Positions 23,701-32,700 of a stretch of DNA of 41,406 nt are shown piece after piece. A model generated the notes under the pieces. That model worked only from the letters and a program-made list of their open reading frames with translations. It searched no databases and was not told the origin of the DNA. The DNA is taken from NCBI RefSeq assembly GCF_001949145.1, contig NW_019091553.1:441442-482847 (forward strand). The letters run 5' to 3'. The stretch comes from Acanthaster planci. Its lineage: Eukaryota; Echinodermata; Asteroidea; Valvatida; Acanthasteridae. The position numbers and the translations under genes are program-made. How positions within the stretch are numbered: position 1 is the first letter of the stretch; every line of letters starts with the position of its first letter.

Positions 23701-26700
23701 TTTGATGGAATGCACCCTTTATTTTGCAACGTCCTCATTGGACCTTTTCGATGAAAGACACAAATAAGACAGGTGAATGCGCATTACTACCTCCGGTTGG
23801 CAAAGTTGCTTAAATCTATGACGTAATACTACAAATGTCCATGCGCACGCAAAAATGAGTACATAACGTTAATTCTGTATTAGTATAGGTTGACATGAGT
23901 GCCAAACTTAAAAGAAGAGGCATTGTTTCTTTCCAACCTCGGGAGACCGCATAAAAAACGCATAAAACGCATAAAAAATAAATCTTGAGGGCAAGTATTT
24001 GAGTTACCATAAAGCAATGACATTATTGGGAATTCAGCCGCTCTTTGATAGACGAACTAGTTTGTGTTTGTTTTCTGTGAAAACGTACAGGTCAGGCAAT
24101 TTTAATCACCGGTTTCCAGAGTCTATAAGGACTCATAACATGTCCCTTAGATCTCACCGTACTATAGTAAAGAACAAACTAGCTCCACTAACAGATTCAA
24201 AAACCATCAGTACCCTTTCAAGAATTTTGGATCAAAAGTTAGGTTAAATCAGAGAGTAAAAAGTGATTTTGATCTGATGATGGTTCAATTGTGGTTATTA
24301 TCATAGTCGTCTTCTGTTTCAATGTGATTCATAGTTTTTATATTATTCATTATTCAAATGACTTTTACCAACGTACTTAAATGACGTTATTGTAATCCAC
24401 CGTGCAATTTAGGCTACTGCTACTAAACGGGATGGAAATAAACCAGTAATAATAATAATGAAAATACTATGCTGTGTTATCTTACTCTTGTTCTCCAACA
24501 CACCACCCCTGACCACTGTCGTACGCTCCTTTTGGAATGGGCCTAGCTTTCTCTGGTCCGAAAAAAACGCCGAAGGGGGAACGGATGTGGATGTTTGCAT
24601 CAGGGATAAATCCATCCATCAATCCCAAAGAAGACTGGCAAAGTTCTATTTGAAAAAAAAAATTCATTGACTTGATGAAATCAATTGAAATATTGGGTAT
24701 ATTTGAATGTTATCATATTTTGTTTGGCAGTTACAAAAACACACACAAGTGTGTATTTGCCTGCAACTGGGGACCCCCTACTGGTCTTCTTTTGTTTGTA
24801 CTTCACCTTTTTTAGAAGACCACCCATATGTTTTGTATACAGTTGTCAATCAGGGACCCTCTGTCAATCGGGGACCTTATTGTCCTCTATTGTTCAGGGT
24901 CCCCAATTGAATGCAGAAACAAACTCACACACATACACGAGTTTAATTACTACGAAAACCTCGATACCCGGTGCAAACACTGCAGAAGCACGTGATAATG
25001 TTTTATCGCCTTTTCAACGCCTTCCTGGTAGCACTTTATATTGTGATCATAATCCAAAGCTAACACGTTGTAGTGTTTCATTATTTTTTAACAAATACTT
25101 ATTGATATGTTAATAAATTTTAAACGCAATGCCACATTTGGGTGTTAATAAGACACAAAAACATTTTATCAGGTGCTAACAATTTCTGGACACCACAACA
25201 CCCTTTTCCCCAAAATTGTGTTTACTTTTAAACGGTTGCATGTTTACAGTTAAAAAGACGCATCTTTAATGATCGTTGGTTTTTACAATGAACGTTCGTT
25301 GTATCCAACTGGCGAACACAATGGGAGGGCATTATTTGAAGTGGTATATTTTTAGCCAACACAGGGGTTTTGCCCTATTAAGCAGCGTCCTGTTATTTCA
25401 GCCACGCTTCAAATAGGCTCATGTCATTGCTTTTGGCATGATTATTGTTAGTGCTATCCCACTTCAATCGACTACACACAGCTGTTAACCAATACGCTTG
25501 CATTTTGCGACTTGGTCGATTTTAACTTCGCCAAGGATTTTCATTCCTGTATACAAAGTTGACGAACCTTTTCTTCACCCGGTTACCGTGAGTAAAATAA
25601 GACATTTTATCGACCTTAGCGAAAAAATTCATTATGCACTAGAAAAAAAAGAAAACATGTTTGTGCCGAGTGTAGATTGTGTGTTGAAATTCAAAGGGCG
25701 CCTGTCGTGTAATAGTAGCGTCTAGGCGAAATGGGGTGGAGCAATGAGCCAGAACGAAGATCCAGAGATTTCTAATCATTGCGGGGGGCAGCCCGTCAAA
25801 TTCATTGGCCATTCAGCTCCACGGGTTTATTAGGTCAATGCGAGTGAGCTGATCAGCAGCATGCGTCGCTCATGCTTCGCCGGCCACTTTCATCGCAGCT
25901 TCGAGCGATCAAACCACGTGGATTTTGAGTTTGAGTATGATAAGTGAAGACAACTCGAAATCCGAGGCACTTGCAGCTAACCGAATTATTAGAATGTTTA
26001 GCGAAGAATGCCGAACATGATGCAAATTTATGACAATTTATTTGCCAGTTTGATGACTACATAAAATTTACAGTCGTGCCCAAATGCTCACATACACCTT
26101 AGCAGAACACATGTATTTTCCATTTATAATAATCATCGTTCCTTTCATCCTATTACAGTTACGGCCATTCTCCATTTCAACAAAGTATTCTGCAGATGTT
26201 TCAATGTGGAGGATATATTCCCATTGTGTATGTAATGTAATAAAAACACAAGGTCACAAGTTTATATACATCAAGGACTGCGTTGACTTAATACTTTGTT
26301 GCATTGCTTTAAGCAACTTCTTATTACAATAATCTGTAGGGATTTTAGCCCATTCGTCTTGGCCAGCATAGGTACAGTTCAGGCAAATTGGTCGGTTTCC
26401 TTTTACCCACTCTTTTTTTTTTTAACAAATTCTCTATATATCGGATTTCAGTCCGGACTTTGGGCCGGGCATTCCAAAACATTCACTTTGTTCTTTTGAA
26501 GCCATCCAGTAACCAACTTGGAAGTGTTCTTAGGATCATTGTTACCCTGGAAGGTCCATGGACGTCCAAGGTTCAGCTTGCGAGCAGACTGCTTGAGGTT
26601 TCCTTGGATAATTTTCAAGTAGCGCCTCTTTTTTCATGATGCCATCTATCTTATGCGGTGTTCCTGGACCACTAGCAGCGAAACATCCCAAAGCATAATA

Positions 26701-29700
26701 CTGCCACCACCATTCTTCCCTGTGGGTGTGGTGTTCTTCGGATTAAAGGTCTCTCCCTTCTCCCGCCAAACATATTGTTGGTCATTGTGGCAAGAAAGGT
26801 CAATCTTGGTTTCATCAGACCAAAAGACACTCCTCCTGAAGCTGCCATCTTTGTTTTTGTGCTCTCTTGTGTACTTCAGTCTGGCCTGGTAGTAGCGTTT
26901 TTTAAGAAGCGACTTCCTTCTTGCTCTAGAGCCTCTTAGACCATTTCGATGAAGAACCCTCTGGACAGTGAACAGTGATACCTTACCCCGAGATGTCTCT
27001 AATTCACAGCACAGGTGTTTCGTCTTTGGGTTGGTCCGCAAGGCTGTCTTATCTCTTGGTTTATAACTTGGATTTCCGTCCTGATCTTGGAAGTCTTTGT
27101 TGTTCCTAGGTCCTTGTACTTCTTTTACAATGGCCTGAAGTAATGACTGTGATAATCTTAGTTGCCTCGATATGGCCCCAGTGATGTCCCTGACTCTGTC
27201 CTCAGAGTACTCCTTGCCTTTCCCATGGTGGTTTAAGTCAAAGAAGAGCTTGACTAGGAAACCCAAGCCCTTTTATAGAGCTCTGGAAGAAGTACATGAC
27301 GTATTACATAACCATTCAAAACAGTACGAGTGAAAGACAAAATACAAGTAACAAGAGGACATTTGAGGAATATTCCAGACCTTATTTAAAGCCAATCATG
27401 CTGCAAGTCAATTTGATGTATGCGAAATTTTGCCCCTCGAATTTCGTCACATCAAATGAAAATAGTGAATAAGGTCACCCCGAATGAAACATTTGCGGAA
27501 TTTTTTGTTGAAATGAAGGAGAATAGTTGTAAATGTGGTAGGAATGAAAAGAATGATGGTTATTGTCAATTGCAGGGGTATAAAAGGAAAATAACTTTGT
27601 TCTGCTAATGCGTATTTAAACGTTTGGGCACGACTGTATGCAGTAATAATCTCACTAATCATAGGTCACCACTGTGATCTTGGTGGATTAAGCGTGTCGT
27701 TTATTTCAAGGAAGGATACAGGGCTCTTCATAATCAGCATATAATGGGAATTAATTTTCAAGGTCATAATTGCCACTAAACACTATAACGACCTCGTTAC
27801 TGAATCTGGGCAAGTCTGGAGGTGATTTATATGCAGTCACAAAGTGACTGATTAATCGCATGACTTATAATCCACGAATCACTGTGACCGTTGATTGATT
27901 TTGATTGCAACACGCAGGTACGTCTATTCAGTAGCAGTATACTACCTCTGCAGCCCAACAGCTCGAACTGGAAACAAGGCAGGAGCTCTTCGCTAAACCA
28001 GGAAATTTCCAAATAGCGTGCCACGATAACTTCTTCAAACAGCTTCTCGAGGGAGTAACCATACAGAGATGCCTTTGTCTCAAGTGAAAGCTGGAAAACA
28101 ACCAAAGTAACGAATGACTCATGACTGTCACATACCAGAAATCAGTGGTACACCGTGGTATGTCACATTGTTGCTCAAAGTTAAAAATAGATTCTGCACT
28201 GTCCGAAGACGTATCGACAGGTCAAAATATCGAAAAATATAAAAGGAATGAACTCACAAGCGACTTTTAGTAAGACCTCATGGTCGAAGCAATGTTTTAG
28301 AAGTGGTCCTGAATTATCGAGAATAACATGTTTAAAACGAACCATTTCGTTTCTTTTTATTGTTAAAGTTAAAAAAGGATAAGCGGGTTGTCTCGTATAA
28401 ACCTATTAGCGTTGGCATTGTCTGTTATTCCTGGATGGACTCGAGCTGTTGTCGGGAAAACCCTGAAGTAGGCTCCTCCAAGCATTTGCCTGTATTTGAC
28501 GCCTACGGCCCTGGGAAAAGTCGGGCACAACGAGATTCATCAGAAAATTTGCAAACTTTGAACTTGGTGGGGGTCAGGGTTCCATATGGAATGAAATTTG
28601 GAAAACGGTAAGATTGCATTAAAAGGTTTGACAGATATTATTGTGAACGACGCCTAAACAGGGACTTGCCCAATTTATGTGATAATTAATAGGAGGTTCG
28701 CTCGGAATAAAAAAGGTCGGGAAAAAAGTTTAGGCCTACGATGGTATGAAACATAATATAGAGGCCCTTCTTATAAGTAATGTAACGCAGTCTACGGAAG
28801 AAAACATGCAGGGTTGTTTCTTCACAGAAAAAAACACGCTGGTGTTAAATATTCATTTGCCTGTAAAAGGCCGACCATCAAGTTTTTCCATTAGAATTCC
28901 TTTCGTTGATAATGTAGAAATTTGCTAGTGACTCCCTGGAATCGATCCCTTTCAAAAGTATGTTAGTTCTAAGAAGAACTGGGGAGTGGGAACTCTACGT
29001 ATTTTCGTCGAAACGAGTACTTCCCAATCATGACCAGTTCTTCTCAGAACCACCACACCTTCAAAAGAGATCGATTCCACAGGCTGTCCCCGTAAACTGC
29101 GCTCTTTCTCAGTAGTTGCCCTGAAAAGGTTAAGTATAAACTTTCAGCGACACATAACGGCAATAACTGTAAGTGTCGTGGGAGGAATTTTTAAAAGGCA
29201 AGTCGATTTTGAAACGCAATTTTGAAAGGAAGCACAACACGTCTAGAAGTGACCCATTCCACATGGTGTTCTAGTGAACGTCGCTAAGAATTGCCGATGC
29301 ATTTTTTTCAGGATTTGCCTTTAAAAGGTAATGAGAATAAGAATGTCCTGGGAGGAATGAAAAAAATAGTTCAATTTTGAAATGGACCTTTGATAACATG
29401 TCTCAGGGGTTCAATGTCAAATTATTAGGCAGTATAAGAGTGTAAAACACTTTATACAGGTAACAGATGACCCAATAACAGTATACGGAATATTTTCTAT
29501 TGCTCAGGTATTTTTATTTTGCGAGATTGCGTTGCCAGGACAAGCTTTGGAGTATAAAGGAAAATAAAAAAGTTAGGCATTTGTAACTTACATTGAAATG
29601 CATTTCATGCACGTCTGCGTGGTTTGAAAACGAAACCATCATGTAAACCATTGTCAAAGGTAGAAGAATACGCTCCGTTGACTCGAACTGCATCATGATC

Positions 29701-32700
29701 CCAGATATATGCTCTGATCTGCCGAGATCTAATTGGATGTTAATGCTATGGGTAGTCGGGCATAGCTGTACGCGTTGGTTGACTCGTGTGAAGTGTACTT
29801 CTTTATTCCCATATACAGCAATGCTCGAATCTGGAATGTAGCCTTTTCCAAAGCCAAGTGGCTTATCACAACGCTCTGCAGTAAAAAATTGATGGAATCT
29901 CATCAGTTGCTTACAGGCAGTTGAACAGAGAAAAGCTCCTAGCCATACTCATAAAATGACCATTCGTTTTTTATGTTCAGGAAGCCAAATGGGTGCAAAC
30001 TAGGCTGCACTGCCGTAGTTCCTGTGGTTTGTATTAGATTTCGGTGTTCCACGTTCTTCTTAAACTGGATAGGTAGGTTTTGAACACTTCCAAAGTTATG
30101 CCAATTACTTTAGTGGTCACAGAGCGTTCCGTTGGCTTCATTGATTTGAATTCTCTTTACATTAAAAAACATTATTATGCGTTAGTTGTAGCAGTTTTCA
30201 TAGCACGGGCTATTTGGTTTTACTTGAAAAAAAAAACCAACCATACCTCAAACTTTTCTCAATCTCTTCAAAGGTCAAAAGTTTAAATTTTCCAATGATT
30301 TCTAACACTTCGAGGTCCAAAGGTTGCCTCAGATTTGGAGAGCGTTGTCCCACTTGGGAAAGACCCTACCGTTCAACAGACATCTAACTATCTTTGATCT
30401 GGTAGTTGAGTTGTTTGTGTCAACACCATCTTCAAGCTGAAGATTATAGATTGCTTTTGAAAAGTCACAGTTTAATACAACCCAAATACCGCGTGTAAGT
30501 TACCATGTGGGTCTATAGTGCTTGAGTCTACCAAAAAGCACGTGTGTGTACAGATGTCATGGCGAAAGAGCGACGACACGACGCGACGTCACGATGCAAG
30601 GGAACTGTCGTGCTGTCGCGTTGTGTAGTTGTGTCGCTCCGGAGGCGAAAATGTGCCGTAAATAGTACACCATAGACACGAGGAGTTTCATTGCAGGTAA
30701 TTCACTTCATGACTGCGAGCAGCAATGTCAAAACCTAAAATCTAAAGCAGGAATCGTTTATTAAAGTGTCTAAAAAGCCTCGAGAACATCTGTTGGTAGT
30801 AACTCAGATAAGAACAGGTTTCATTGCTTTGCCTAGCCTGAAAGCGTTGACCTGCTTAGTTCAGTCATACATTTTCATTTTTCCAGAGAATCTTTTTGTG
30901 GTTTTCGCATCCGACAGTCAATAAAGCAATAATTTTGAGGAATATGTCAAATTTCTGTATGCATTCGCAGTAACAAAAGTTATTACAACAAAGTAATCCA
31001 TTAATCTTATTCACTTCACACACAAGCTGCGTTTAATATCGCAACTTCCATTTGCTTCATGGTATTGACAGGCGAAGTTGCCGAACCCGAACAATTTACT
31101 CAAGTAGTACCCACACATTATGTGGGGCAGATGTTTTTGTTAGGATAACGGTGTGGAGAAGAAACTGGTATTTGAAACATTGTTGAATAGGACTTGGCTG
31201 AACATTTGGCTGGCTTGGACATTGGAGTGCATGTGTTTCTTTGACACACATGTATATCATAGAATGCCAAGTGGTTATTGAGTATTTTAATAATTGAAAG
31301 ATTTGCAACGTTAAAAATTTAACCGTTTGAAAAATCGATGAAAATTGTCGTATGGTATCGTTAAAACCCTCAGAAAAGTGAGCCATGTTGCATTATGGGG
31401 GCAGAAGTGGAAGCGTGACTCATTCTGAGTCAAACTGTTAATTACGTAATTAGGCACTATACGTAGTATTATTTTTTCTGTTTCTATGACTTCCTTTCAT
31501 CAATATTTAGCCACAAAACAATTCAAAGGGGTATCTCAAAAAAATCTCACTGCTGCGGCCCGGCCATCTAAGGCCACTCAACGACCACAATAGCAAGCCT
31601 GGCTTGACTCATTCCCAAGGGTCATCCATCTTCCCAGACAATTATATTCTCAGAGGAATCCCAGAAGGGCAATAAGCCTTGCTCCAAACTTGTTAACGTT
31701 GTGTGGAGAACCACTAAAAAGTAAGTAATCCTGGGCTCTGGCAGTCATCCAGGGCAGTGAAATCACTCCACAGTGGCCTGCTACACTGTCACAAGGGGGA
31801 TGAGGGGGCTATTTGTACACAAACATATGAGAGCGATGTGGAGTGGGTATCTTCCCGCCAAATTTGTGGCAATACCAAACTGACCCAGTGGGTGATCGAA
31901 ACTCCCTCTAAAACGAGTGTATGGGTCCAACCTAGGAACAACTCAGGAAGTGTGGGTCAGCTGCTGCGTTTCACCTTCTCTTGTGATACAAATCACGTGA
32001 TTGTTGCTCAGAGTGAGGCACGCTTGTTAATTTCTTTGTTAATTAACAGTGTTAATTTCTTTGTAAGTAACCCGTAATTCCTGGTTTTTTTTATAGTTTT
32101 GAGAGGCCTCGTGTTCAGCTAAATTTCATCGAGTCCCACGCAAATTATATTGAATTTGTCCTCAAAATAGCTTTTTGCTTCATACCTGGGCAATTCAAGA
32201 AAGCATGTACTTTACTGGTGTCACTGTCGAAGACCATCTTCTTGATAAATGTAGTTTGCGGCGTGTCTCGGCCCGTTGGCCAGATATTTGCTCCGCCTAG
32301 ATCGAAGGACGAGCAATTGCATGGGTCTTTCTCATAAGTTGTCAGGAAAAGAGAACTATTGCCATTGGTTGAAGCCTTCCATTGATTCCCGATGTAACAA
32401 GCAACTCCTAGTGATTCAGGTATCACTAATAAGAGGGAAAATAACAAATCATTCAATTGGGAAAACTTTTGGTCTACTTATCTTTGGAAAAACTACACTC
32501 GAAAATATCAAAAGACTTTCGGGTGATGGTGTAGATTGAATGTAATGTAAATTTTTGTAAACATGACTAAACAAGAAATAGTCACGGAAATGATTTTGGT
32601 GTGGAGGGTAATTTTACGAGCTAAGAATGTAATTTGTCACACATGCAGCCCCAAATCAATGTGTGGCTGTCGTGCAATAAAAAAATAAATCATTCTAACC

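Noticed and set aside
31757-32077. Plus-strand ORF with WVIETPSK and LRFTFSCD, faintly like a CUB domain
   Set aside because: The cysteine pattern and strand order do not fit CUB, and no splice partners were found on the plus strand.
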